64,000 nt of DNA from DATATV01 sp035551355 (GTDB taxonomy: Bacteria > Actinomycetota > Actinomycetes > Mycobacteriales > Pseudonocardiaceae), in contig DASZNF010000071.1 of NCBI GenBank assembly GCA_035551355.1, forward strand, positions 45,508 to 109,507, read 5' to 3'. The position numbers were made by a program, and so were the translations under genes. Position 1 is the first letter of the stretch. Every line of letters starts with the position of its first letter. The notes beneath the pieces were generated by a model. That model saw nothing but the letters and a program-made list of their open reading frames with translations. It was not told the origin of the DNA and did not search any database. Below are positions 33,407-41,465 of this stretch, piece by piece.

Positions 33407-34075
33407 CTAGCGCCGGCCACCCAACAGGGTGGCTTCCTGCTTCATCCAGCCGGTCACGGCGCCGGTGTCGACCGTGGCCAGGCTCCACACGAAGAACTCC
33501 ATGGCCACCGGGCCGAACGCGCCGAACCCGATGGTGGCCACCTCGCCCCGGCTGTCCAGCTTGCGGTAGGCGAACACGCTCACTCCCTGCGTGGTCAGGC
33601 TGGGCGCGGACACCTGCTGGTAGTCCTGGTCGCTGGCGTAGGCGTGCACCATCTGCACGGTCCGGCTGGCCGCGCCGGTGTCCGCGCTGAACCGCAGCAG
33701 CACCACGTCGGCGTCGTCGGAGTTGCTCGCGTGCCAGCTGCGGTGGGCCAGCGCCTGCAGGCCCTGCGTGGTCAGCTGGGCCGTCACCTGCTGGCGCTCA
33801 CTCGCGGACTGCCCGTAGTAGACCCGGTCCAGGAACTGCGGCACGGTGATGGTGCCGTTGGGCGCGTAGGGCTGGCTCCACTGGGTCGACCCGGACGGCG
33901 CGGGCATCAGGCAGCCGGGCAGCGTGGCCGGATCGCAACCGGCCGTGGCCGGGGTGCTCGGGTGCGCCACCGGCACGGCCGAACCGGTCACCTGACTGGC
34001 GCAACCGGCCAGTAGCGCCGCGATGACCACCAGTGCCAGGAAGGTTCTCCTTGCCGGGTAACGAGTCCTGCCCAC
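33407..34075 (-). CDS. Putative lipoprotein
   Basis: 222 residues from GTG 34075 (AAGGA 7 nt upstream). The N-terminal signal VGRTRYPARRTFLALVVIAA ends at lipobox LLAGC. The mature part has two Cys early (CDPATLPGCLMP) and a later mixed alpha/beta domain with FLDRVYYGQSASERQQVT and LLRFSADTGAASRTVQMVHAY. No named family is recognised; it resembles the many small actinobacterial surface lipoproteins. It is convergent with the winged-helix gene (10 bp) and divergent from urease. Confidence 0.75.
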   Translation of the reverse strand: MGRTRYPARRTFLALVVIAALLAGCASQVTGSAVPVAHPSTPATAGCDPATLPGCLMPAPSGSTQWSQPYAPNGTITVPQFLDRVYYGQSASERQQVTAQLTTQGLQALAHRSWHASNSDDADVVLLRFSADTGAASRTVQMVHAYASDQDYQQVSAPSLTTQGVSVFAYRKLDSRGEVATIGFGAFGPVAMEFFVWSLATVDTGAVTGWMKQEATLLGGRR

Positions 34076-34179
34076 TTCCGGTCCTTCCGCCAACCGACGG
34101 GTTGACCCCGACCGGGCGATCGTAGCCGTCTTGCGCGGCGCGGTTGACTCCACCAGACTCGGACCCGATTGAGTCACCC

Positions 34180-34206
34180 GAAACCTCGCTGAAACACTCC
34201 AGTCAC
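34180..34206. promoter_or_regulatory. GlnR-like box upstream of urease
   Basis: Three 5-bp half-sites at strict 6-bp spacing: GAAAC (34180-34184), GAAAC (34191-34195), GTCAC (34202-34206). The actinobacterial GlnR box is described as gTnAC-n6-GaAAc-n6 repeats. The box ends 49 bp before the ureA start. GlnR regulates urease in Streptomyces and Saccharopolyspora, so nitrogen control is expected. Confidence 0.6.
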
Positions 34207-34255
34207 ACAGGTCGCCGACGATGCTGCGTAGGCCCCACGATCAGGAGGTCCGCCG

Positions 34256-34558
34256 GTGCTGCTGTCCCCACACGAGCAGGAGAAGCTGCTGCTGCACGTG
34301 GCCGCGCAATTGGCCGAGCAGCGCCGGGCCCGGGGCTTGAAGCTGAACTATCCGGAGGCGGTCGCGCTGTTGAGCAGTTGGATCCTGGAGGGCGCGCGGG
34401 ACGGCCGGGGCGTGGCCGAGCTGATGTCCGCGGGCCGGCAGGTGCTCACCCGCGTCGACGTGCAGGACGGTGTGCCCGAGATGATCACCTCGGTGCAGGT
34501 CGAGGCCACCTTCCCGGACGGCACCAAGCTGGTCACCGTGCACCAGCCGATCCAGTAG
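34256..34558 (+). CDS. ureA: Urease gamma subunit
   Basis: 100 residues starting at GTG 34256 (AGGAGG upstream), the usual length of UreA. Conserved LSPHEQEKLLLHVAAQLAEQ, LNYPEAVALLSSWILEGARD and the C-terminal VQVEATFPDGTKLVTVHQPI are present. It is a structural subunit of the nickel enzyme that hydrolyses urea to ammonia and carbamate. First gene of ureABCFGD; urea is supplied by allantoicase at 50292-51449, among other sources. Confidence 0.96.
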   Translation: MLLSPHEQEKLLLHVAAQLAEQRRARGLKLNYPEAVALLSSWILEGARDGRGVAELMSAGRQVLTRVDVQDGVPEMITSVQVEATFPDGTKLVTVHQPIQ

Positions 34559-34566
34559 GGCGGGGG

Positions 34567-34890
34567 ATGACCATGATTCCCGGCGAGATCGTGCCCGGCG
34601 ACGGTCCACTGTGGATCGCGCCGGACGTGGCGCGGGTGCGGTTGACCGTGCTGAACACCGGTGACCGGCCGATCCAGGTCGGCTCGCACTACCACTTCGC
34701 CGCGGCCAACCCGGCGCTGTCCTTCGACCGGGACGCCGCCTGGGGCCACCGGCTGGCCGTGCCCGCGGGCACCTCGGTGCGCTTCGAACCCGGGGTGGAC
34801 CGCGAGGTCGAGCTGATTCCGTTGCGCGGCAAGCGAATCGTGCCCGGGCTGCGCCCCGAGCACGCGGGCGAACTGGACGGCGGCCGATGA
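34567..34890 (+). CDS. ureB: Urease beta subunit
   Basis: 107 residues. It begins MTMIPGEIVPGDGPLWI and contains the conserved VLNTGDRPIQVGSHYHFAAANPAL, the GHRLAVPAGTSVRFEPG strand and VELIPLRGKRIVPGLRP. Length and order match UreB. It starts 9 bp after ureA and overlaps ureC by 4 bp. Confidence 0.96.
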   Translation: MTMIPGEIVPGDGPLWIAPDVARVRLTVLNTGDRPIQVGSHYHFAAANPALSFDRDAAWGHRLAVPAGTSVRFEPGVDREVELIPLRGKRIVPGLRPEHAGELDGGR

Positions 34891-36605
34891 GCGAGATCGA
34901 CCGCGCGCACTACATCGAGTTGTACGGCCCGACCGTCGGCGACCGCATCCGGCTGGCCGACACCGACCTGTTCATCGAGGTCACCGAGGATCGCTGCCGC
35001 GGCCCGCAACAGGCCGACGAGGTGGTGTTCGGCGGCGGCAAGGTGATCCGCGAATCGATGGGCCAGTCGACGGTCAGCAGGGCCGACGGCGCGCCGGATC
35101 TGGTGATCACCGGCGCGGTCGTCCTGGACCACTGGGGGATCGTCAAGGCCGACATCGGGGTGCGGGACGGCCGGATCACCGGCATCGGCAAGGCAGGCAA
35201 CCCGGACACGATGGACGGCGTGGACCCGGCGCTGGTCATCGGGCCGTCCACGGAAGTGTTGTCCGGCAACGGAATGATCCTCACCGCGGGCGGAATCGAC
35301 GCGCACGTGCACTTCATCTGCCCGCAGCTGGTGCCCGAGGCGCTGTCGGCCGGGATCACCACGCTGCTGGGCGGCGGCACCGGCCCGGCCGAGGGCACCA
35401 AGGCCACCACGGTCACCCCGGGCGCCTGGTACCTGGCCCGGATGCTGGAGTCGATGGACGGCCTGCCGGTCAACATCGGCTTGCTGGGCAAGGGAAACAC
35501 CGCGAACGAGGCCGCGCTGCGCGAGCAGCTGCTGGCCGGGGCGTGCGGGTTCAAACTGCACGAGGACTGGGGCACCACCCCGGCGGTGATCGACGCCGCG
35601 CTGCGGGTGGCCGACGAGTCCGGCGCGCAGGTGTCCATCCACACCGACACCCTCAACGAGGCCGGGTACGTGCAGGACACGCTGGCCGCCATCGCCGGCC
35701 GGACCATCCACACCTACCACACCGAGGGCGCGGGCGGCGGCCACGCGCCGGACATCATCACCGTGGCCGGCCACCCCAACGTGCTGCCCAGTTCCACCAA
35801 TCCGACCCGCCCGCACACGGTGAACACGGTCGACGAGCACCTGGACATGTTGATGGTCTGCCACCACCTCAACCCGGTGGTGCCCGAGGACCTGGCCTTC
35901 GCCGAGAGCCGCATCCGGCCCACCACCATCGCCGCCGAGGACATCCTGCAGGACCTGGGCGCGATCTCGATGGTGTCCTCGGATTCCCAGGCCATGGGCC
36001 GGATCGGCGAGGTGATCATCCGTACCTGGCAGACGGCGCACGTGATGAAGCGCCGCCGTGGTTCGCTGCCCGGCGACACCGGCGCGGACAACCTGCGGGC
36101 CCGCCGTTACGTCGCCAAATACACCATCGTGCCGGCCATCGCGCACGGGTTCGACGACGAGATCGGCTCGGTCGAGGTGGGCAAGCTGGCCGATCTGGTG
36201 TTGTGGCAACCCGCGTTCTTCGGCGTGCGGCCCGCGGTCGTGGTGAAGGGCGGGATGATCGCCTGGGCCGCGATGGGCGATGCGAACGCCTCGATTCCCA
36301 CGCCCCAGCCGGTGTTCCCACGCCCGATGTTCGGCGCCTACGGCGTGGCCCCGGCGGCCACCTCGGTGCACTTCGTCGCGCCCGCCGCGCTGGAGGACGG
36401 GCTGGCCGACCGCCTTGCCGTGCGCCGGAAACTGGTGGGCGCCAAGAACACCCGGTCCCTGGGCAAGGCCGATCTGCCGCTCAACGACGCGCTGCCGCGC
36501 ATCGAGGTCGCGCCGGACACCTTCGCCGTGCACATCGACGGGGCGCTGGTGGAGGCCGCGCCCGCCGAGGAACTTCCGTTGGCCCAACGCTACTTCCTGT
36601 TCTGA
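34887..36605 (+). CDS. ureC: Urease alpha (catalytic) subunit
   Basis: 572 residues, full length. It begins MSEIDRAHYIELYGPTVGDR. Nickel ligands are in GGIDAHVHFICP. The carbamylated lysine lies in CGFKLHEDWG. Further ligands are SIHTDTLNE and TYHTEGAGGGHAPDI, and the flap is MLMVCHHLNPVVPED. All catalytic elements appear intact. Its start overlaps the ureB stop (ATGA). Assembly needs UreF/G/D encoded downstream. Confidence 0.98.
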   Translation: MSEIDRAHYIELYGPTVGDRIRLADTDLFIEVTEDRCRGPQQADEVVFGGGKVIRESMGQSTVSRADGAPDLVITGAVVLDHWGIVKADIGVRDGRITGIGKAGNPDTMDGVDPALVIGPSTEVLSGNGMILTAGGIDAHVHFICPQLVPEALSAGITTLLGGGTGPAEGTKATTVTPGAWYLARMLESMDGLPVNIGLLGKGNTANEAALREQLLAGACGFKLHEDWGTTPAVIDAALRVADESGAQVSIHTDTLNEAGYVQDTLAAIAGRTIHTYHTEGAGGGHAPDIITVAGHPNVLPSSTNPTRPHTVNTVDEHLDMLMVCHHLNPVVPEDLAFAESRIRPTTIAAEDILQDLGAISMVSSDSQAMGRIGEVIIRTWQTAHVMKRRRGSLPGDTGADNLRARRYVAKYTIVPAIAHGFDDEIGSVEVGKLADLVLWQPAFFGVRPAVVVKGGMIAWAAMGDANASIPTPQPVFPRPMFGAYGVAPAATSVHFVAPAALEDGLADRLAVRRKLVGAKNTRSLGKADLPLNDALPRIEVAPDTFAVHIDGALVEAAPAEELPLAQRYFLF

Positions 36606-36639
36606 TGCCCACCACCTTCGTGATTGTCGCGGTGGGGGG

Positions 36640-37332
36640 ATGCGGATGATTCCGCTATCGGTGCTGCTGCTGGCCGACTCCCGGCTGCCCTCGGGCAGCC
36701 ACGCGCACTCCGGCGGCGTGGAGATGGCCGTCACCGACGGCCTTCTGTCCACTGTGGATGATCTGGACCTGTTCCTGCGCGGTCGGTTGCGCACCGCGGG
36801 ACCGGTGGCCGCCGGGTTCGCCGCGGTGGCCGCCCTGCTCGCCGAGCAGGGCGCCCGCTCCTGGCAGGTCTGGGACGAGGCACTGTCCGCGCGAACTCCG
36901 GCGCCCGCGCTGCGCGACGCCTCCCGGGCGCAGGGCGCGGCGCTGCTGCGCACGGTGTCCCGGATCTGGCCCGGCCCGGTGGTCTCCGCGCTGCGCGAAC
37001 TGGGCCGCCCGCACCAGTTGCTGGTGCTCGGCGCGGCGGTCGCGGCCGGCGGTGGTGGCGCCGCGGATGCCGCCGCGCTGGCCGTGCACCACCTGATCGG
37101 CGGCGCATGTTCGGCCGCGATCCGGTTGCTGGGCCTGGATCCCATCGAAGTCGCTGCGGTGCACGGGGCGGTGGCCGAGTCGGCCGGCCGGCTCGCCGGG
37201 GCCTCGGTCGGCCTGGCCGAACTGGCGGTGTCCACATCGGACCCATCGATCCTGCCCGCGACGTCGGCTCCACTGCCGGAGCTGCTGGCCGTGCGGCACG
37301 CCGAGATGGAGGTGAACCTCTTTGCATCGTGA
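36640..37332 (+). CDS. ureF: Urease accessory protein UreF
   Basis: 230 residues, helical. The diagnostic start is MRMIPLSVLLLADSRLPSGS, then HAHSGGVEMAV; this is the LPxGxxxxSxGxE pattern of UreF. It acts with UreD and UreG as a GTPase-regulating chaperone delivering nickel to apo-urease. It starts 34 bp after ureC and overlaps ureG by 11 bp. The gene is more divergent than the structural subunits, as is usual. Confidence 0.9.
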   Translation: MRMIPLSVLLLADSRLPSGSHAHSGGVEMAVTDGLLSTVDDLDLFLRGRLRTAGPVAAGFAAVAALLAEQGARSWQVWDEALSARTPAPALRDASRAQGAALLRTVSRIWPGPVVSALRELGRPHQLLVLGAAVAAGGGGAADAAALAVHHLIGGACSAAIRLLGLDPIEVAAVHGAVAESAGRLAGASVGLAELAVSTSDPSILPATSAPLPELLAVRHAEMEVNLFAS

Positions 37333-38002
37333 GGACGAACGAGGCGGGGTCGCGCTGGGTGGCGGTGCGGTCGAAGGTGGCCACCGGCATCGCGGCCGGG
37401 CGCTGCGCGTCGGCATCGGCGGCCCGGTTGGCGGCGGCAAGACCGCGCTGGTCGCCGCGCTGTGCCGGGCGTTGTCCGGTGAGCTGTCGGTGGCCGTGGT
37501 GACCAACGACATCTACACCACCGAGGACGCGGACTTCCTGCGCCGCAACGGAGTGCTGGCCGACGAACGGATTCGCGCGGTGCGCACCGGCTGCTGCCCG
37601 CACACCGCGATCCGGGACGACATCACCGCCAACCTCGACGAGGTCGAGGAGCTGGAACGGCAGCACGACCCGGATCTGGTGCTGGTGGAAAGCGGCGGGG
37701 ACAACCTCACCGCCACGTTCAGCTACGGCCTGATCGACAAGCAGATCTTCGTGGTCGACGTGGCCGGCGGGGACAAGGTGCCGCGCAAGGGCGGCCCCGG
37801 CGTGATCCGCTCGGATCTGTTGGTGATCAACAAGATCGACCTGGCCGAACTGGTCGGCGCCGACCTGGACGTGATGCGCCGGGACGCCGCGACCCAGCGC
37901 GGCGCCCGCCCCACCGTGCTGATCTCCCTGCGTGCCGCCGACGGCGTGCGACCGGTCACCGAGTGGGTGCGCCAGGAGATCATCGCGCGCACCCCGGCAT
38001 GA
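37322..38002 (+). CDS. ureG: Urease accessory GTPase UreG
   Basis: 226 residues of the SIMIBI GTPase class. The P-loop is RVGIGGPVGGGKTALVAALC. AVVTNDIYTTEDADFL and the metal site GCCPHTAIRDDI (Cys-Pro-His) follow. VLVESGGDNLTATFS is Walker B and VINKIDLAELVGAD the guanine-binding NKxD. No ATG or GTG in frame precedes the P-loop, so TTG 37322 (GGAGG 9-10 nt upstream, within ureF) is the only plausible start. A His-containing N-terminus (HREDERGG, HRHRG) may bind nickel. Confidence 0.95.
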   Translation: MHREDERGGVALGGGAVEGGHRHRGRALRVGIGGPVGGGKTALVAALCRALSGELSVAVVTNDIYTTEDADFLRRNGVLADERIRAVRTGCCPHTAIRDDITANLDEVEELERQHDPDLVLVESGGDNLTATFSYGLIDKQIFVVDVAGGDKVPRKGGPGVIRSDLLVINKIDLAELVGADLDVMRRDAATQRGARPTVLISLRAADGVRPVTEWVRQEIIARTPA

Positions 38003-38736
38003 GGGCTGCCGCCACCTTGACCGCGGGTGCGGGCCGGATGCGCTGGCGGGACGCGCCGCCGGTGGTGCTGCGGCCCACCGGCGGTGACCGGGTGCACCTG
38101 GTGCACGCCGCGGGCGGTCCGCTCGGTGGCGACGAGCTGAGCCTGCACGCCGAGGTGGCCGGGGGCCGCAGCCTGCGGGTCTGCTCGGTGGCCGCCACCG
38201 TGGTGCAGCCCGGGGTGGCCGGCACGCCGGCGAGCTGGCGGGTCGAACTGGACGTGGCCGCCGGGGGACGGCTGTGCTGGCAGCCGCAGCCCACGGTGCT
38301 CACCGACGGCGCCTGCCTGCACAGCGATCTACAGGTCCGGCTGGCCGACACGGCGTTCGCGGCGCTGCGCGAGGTGGTGGTGCTGGGCCGCGCCGGGCAG
38401 GCCGGCGGGCGCTACCGGGGCGGGCTGGCGGTGACCGTGGGCCAGCGGCCGCTGCTGCGCCACGAATCGCTGCTGGACGGCGCGGATGCCGAACTGTGCG
38501 GCCCGGCGGGCACCGGCGGGTACCGGGTGTATGGCAGCCTGCTGGTCGCCGGGGCCGGGGTCGATCCGGGAAAGTCGTTGGCGCACAACGCACCCGGGCT
38601 GCGCTGGGCCCGGATGCCGTTGGCCGGCCCCGGTTGTCTTGTGCTCGCGCTCGGCGAGAGCGTCACCGCGGTGGACGCGGTGCTGGACGAGCTGTTGGCG
38701 ACCATGTTGCCAACAGTTTCCGGTGGCCGGGAGTGA
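37999..38736 (+). CDS. ureD: Urease accessory protein UreD/UreH
   Basis: 245 residues. Core pattern: VHLVHAAGGPLGGDELSLHA, LRVCSVAATVVQPG and RLCWQPQPTVLTDGACLHSD; a GGxxxGD element and a C-terminal region near RWARMPLAGPGCLVLALG. UreD forms the scaffold that binds apo-urease with UreF/UreG. The start ATG overlaps the ureG stop (ATGA). The operon lacks ureE, as in Mycobacterium tuberculosis ureABCFGD. Confidence 0.88.
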   Translation: MRAAATLTAGAGRMRWRDAPPVVLRPTGGDRVHLVHAAGGPLGGDELSLHAEVAGGRSLRVCSVAATVVQPGVAGTPASWRVELDVAAGGRLCWQPQPTVLTDGACLHSDLQVRLADTAFAALREVVVLGRAGQAGGRYRGGLAVTVGQRPLLRHESLLDGADAELCGPAGTGGYRVYGSLLVAGAGVDPGKSLAHNAPGLRWARMPLAGPGCLVLALGESVTAVDAVLDELLATMLPTVSGGRE

Positions 38737-38757
38737 CCGACTGACGGCACAGCGCGA

Positions 38758-38772
38758 CCCGCCTGCGGCGGG
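38758..38772. terminator. Short hairpin after the urease operon
   Basis: CCCGCC-TGC-GGCGGG, a perfect 6-bp stem with a 3-nt loop, 22 bp past the ureD stop. Weak but placed as a terminator. Confidence 0.4.
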
Positions 38773-38903
38773 AGCCGGGCAGGTCCGGCGTAACCAGTGA
38801 TCGGGTTGGTGTTCGCACAGGTCAGCGTGGTGCGTGCGGTGGCGGCAGCGGCGTAACCGGGCGCAAGAAATCGTTGACCCACAGGCAATGCCGGGTTCGT
38901 AGC

Positions 38904-38929
38904 GTCCCTTCGCATCGCAAGGAAGGGAC
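38904..38929. promoter_or_regulatory. Inverted repeat overlapping the ribosome-binding site of the NCS1 permease gene
   Basis: GTCCCTTC (38904-38911), 10-nt spacer, GAAGGGAC (38922-38929): perfect 8-bp arms ending 6 bp before the ATG at 38936. The right arm contains the SD (AAGGAAGGG). A TTGACC at 38874-38879 could be the -35 of the promoter. It could be an operator at the transcription start, e.g. for the GntR regulator downstream, or an mRNA hairpin masking the SD. Confidence 0.55.
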
Positions 38930-38935
38930 ATACCG

Positions 38936-40591
38936 ATGGGTCTTTCCGACAATCCGCAGATGGAGGACTACTCGCTGCGGTACACGCCGAGTGCCTTCCG
39001 TACCTGGTCCCCGTGGATGGTTTTCCTCAGCTGCCTGGTCGGCCTGTCCGCCATGGCCGGCTACGCGCTGGACGCCGCGTTCGTCAACGCCTTCGGCTTC
39101 GGCAACGCGCTGCTGGGCTTCCTGGTCGCCTCCGTGCTCACCCTGCCGCTGATGCTGGTGATCGCCTTCGCCATCGCCCGCAACCACATCGATATCGACC
39201 TGCTCACCCGGGGCTCCGGCTTCGGCTACCTCGGTTCCACGCTGACCTCGCTGGTGTACGCCACCTACACGCTGATCTTCCTGGCCTACGAGGGCGCCAT
39301 CATGGCGCAGGCGCTGACCGCGCTGTCCGGTCTGGACATTCACCTCAGCTATGTGATCGTGGCCGCGGTGATGATCCCGCTGACGTTGTACGGCATGACG
39401 TTCAGCGCGAAGTTCCAGGCGTGGACCTGGCCGCTGTGGGTGGCGCTGATCGTGCTGGCCGTGGTGTCCGCGGCCACCGCGCCGAACGCCGGGCAGCACA
39501 TGGTGCATCCGCCGACCGCGGGCGGCGGCGGGGGGCTGGTCGGCCTGTCCGTGCTGGCCGTGTTCACCATCGCCGCCGCGCAGCTGTCGCTGGCCGCGCA
39601 GATCGGCGAGCAGGGCGACTACCTGCGGCTGATGCCCGACCCGAAGGCCGGCAAGGCCCGGCGCTGGCGGCTGGCCGTGTTGTTCGGCGGGCCCGGGATG
39701 TCGCTGTTCGCGGTGCTCATCTTCTTCGCCTCCACCCTGTTGGTCGGCTACGCCGGCACCAAGCTCGGTCCGGCCCAGGTCGGGGTGCCGGTGAACCTGT
39801 TCACCACCGTCTACGAGCGGCTGACCGGCAATCACACGGTGGCGCTGATCCTGTCCGGGGTCCTGGTGCTGCTGTCCCAGATCAAGATCAACATTATGAA
39901 CACCTACTCGGGTTCGCTGTCCTGGTCCAACTTCTTCTCCCGGTTGCTGCACCGCCATCCCGGCCGCGCGGTATGGGTGGTGTTGCAGGTCTCGCTGGCG
40001 TTGGTGTTGATGGAGGTCAACATTTTCGCGCACATCGTCACCGCGCTGGCCTGGTACGCCAACATCGGCATCGCCTGGATCGCCGCGATGGTCTCCGACA
40101 TCGTGCTCAACGGCCACGTGCTCAAGCTGCGCCCGGCCGAGACCGAGTTCCGCCGCGCCCACCTGTTCAACATCAACCCGGTCGGCTTCGGCGCGATGCT
40201 GCTTGCCGGGGTGGTGTCCATGCTGGCCTACTACGGCGTGTTCGGCGCCGACGCGGCGACGTTCTCTCCGTTCTTCTCCTTCGTCGTGGCCCTGGCCCTG
40301 CCCCCGCTCATCGCACTGGCCACCGGGGGCCGCTGGTACCTGGCCCGGGTCAGCGAACTGCCCGAGGGCCAGGAACTGCCGTGCACCGTGTGCGGCGGCA
40401 GCTACGACCGCTCGGACATGGCCACCTGCCCGCACCACGGCGGCACGATCTGCTCGCTGTGCTGCTCGGTGGAGGCCGCGTGCAAGGACAGCTGCAAGCC
40501 CAGCGCCTGGCGGCCTACCGCGACCATGCTCGGCCTGCCCGCGGTGCCCGGCCAACCCCGGCCCGCCGAGGCCGTGTCGGAGGTGGCCTGA
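38936..40591 (+). CDS. NCS1 purine/cytosine-permease-like transporter with Cys-rich C-terminal tail
   Basis: 551 residues. About twelve TM helices follow the NCS1 layout: MEDYSLRYTPSAFRTWSPW, then TM1 with GLSAMAGYALDAAFVNAFGF, and LLTRGSGFGYLGSTLTSLVYA in place of the NCS1 RaxFG region. After the last TM, a soluble tail (about 470-515) has CTVCGGSYDRSDMATCPHHG, ICSLCCSVEAACKDSCKP: ordered Cys/His spacing that should bind a metal. NCS1 proteins import nucleobases, allantoin or hydantoins. Its neighbours are a GntR regulator (40672), an amidase and a small amidase partner, so a cyclic or linear amide is the likely substrate. Such a Cys tail is not part of ordinary NCS1 carriers. Confidence 0.85.
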   Translation: MGLSDNPQMEDYSLRYTPSAFRTWSPWMVFLSCLVGLSAMAGYALDAAFVNAFGFGNALLGFLVASVLTLPLMLVIAFAIARNHIDIDLLTRGSGFGYLGSTLTSLVYATYTLIFLAYEGAIMAQALTALSGLDIHLSYVIVAAVMIPLTLYGMTFSAKFQAWTWPLWVALIVLAVVSAATAPNAGQHMVHPPTAGGGGGLVGLSVLAVFTIAAAQLSLAAQIGEQGDYLRLMPDPKAGKARRWRLAVLFGGPGMSLFAVLIFFASTLLVGYAGTKLGPAQVGVPVNLFTTVYERLTGNHTVALILSGVLVLLSQIKINIMNTYSGSLSWSNFFSRLLHRHPGRAVWVVLQVSLALVLMEVNIFAHIVTALAWYANIGIAWIAAMVSDIVLNGHVLKLRPAETEFRRAHLFNINPVGFGAMLLAGVVSMLAYYGVFGADAATFSPFFSFVVALALPPLIALATGGRWYLARVSELPEGQELPCTVCGGSYDRSDMATCPHHGGTICSLCCSVEAACKDSCKPSAWRPTATMLGLPAVPGQPRPAEAVSEVA

Positions 40592-40671
40592 TGGTGGCCG
40601 TGGCGCCGCTTAACGGCGTGCTGATCCTCTCGACACCGGGTCGCAATCCGGCGAACCTAGCGTCGGAGCGA

Positions 40672-41418
40672 ATGACCGCCGTGCCGCGTCGCTCGGGTCC
40701 CGCCCGGGAACACGATGTGCGGCGCGTGCGAGATCTGGTGCGCGCCGCCATTCTGCGTCTGGATTTTCCGGACGGCGCGCTGCCCGGCGAGGGTGAGCTG
40801 ATGCTCAGCCACGGCGTGGGCCGGGCCACCGTGCGGGCCGCGTTGGCCATGCTGCGCGACGAGGGACTGATCGAGCGCACCCAGGGCGTGGGCACGCACG
40901 TCGTGGTGCACACCGTCACCACCCACCTGGACGAGGCGCACGGCGCGGCCGAACCCGGCCTGGACAGCGTGCTCAACCGGCGGATGCGGCCCCGGGTGCT
41001 GGACCGCTCGGTGATCCCGCTGCCATCCACCGTGGCCAACCGGCTGGGCGTCGCGCCCGGCGTGCCCTGCCTGCGGCTGGAGTACATCGGCCTGCTGGAG
41101 GACGAGCCGATGGTGGTGGCCACCAACTACGCGCTGTTCCCGGAGGCCGACCGGCTTGTGGACGCGCCATTCGTGTCCGACTGGTACGCGCTGCTGGCCG
41201 ACGCCGGGATCGAACTCGGAGATTCCGAATTCCTGCTTGGCGGTATGGCCGCGGACGAACTGACCGCGCGCCTGCTGGAGATTCCCGAACACACCCCGCT
41301 ATTGGCGATCGAACAGGTCATCAGCGATCCCACCGGCCGGCCGTTCGATTTCGCGGTCATTCTGCACCGCTCCGACCGATTCCTTTTTCGCTCCAAGGCG
41401 TGGCGTCGCCGCCCCTGA
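40672..41418 (+). CDS. GntR-family (HutC/UTRA) transcriptional regulator
   Basis: 248 residues from ATG 40672 (MTAVPRRSG). The winged helix reads DVRRVRDLVRAAILRLDFPD, GALPGEGELMLSHGVGRATV and RAALAMLRDEGLIERTQGVG. The UTRA-like ligand domain follows, with TVANRLGVAPGVPCLRLEYI and PFDFAVILHRSDRFLF. An ATG at 40591 overlapping the permease stop would add 27 residues without similarity. It probably controls the permease-amidase cassette; the inverted repeat at 38904-38929 is a candidate operator. Confidence 0.87.
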   Translation: MTAVPRRSGPAREHDVRRVRDLVRAAILRLDFPDGALPGEGELMLSHGVGRATVRAALAMLRDEGLIERTQGVGTHVVVHTVTTHLDEAHGAAEPGLDSVLNRRMRPRVLDRSVIPLPSTVANRLGVAPGVPCLRLEYIGLLEDEPMVVATNYALFPEADRLVDAPFVSDWYALLADAGIELGDSEFLLGGMAADELTARLLEIPEHTPLLAIEQVISDPTGRPFDFAVILHRSDRFLFRSKAWRRRP

Positions 41419-41465
41419 CCGGCGGTTTCACCCACCCTTTTCCCTTTTGTCGAAGGAGCATCGCC

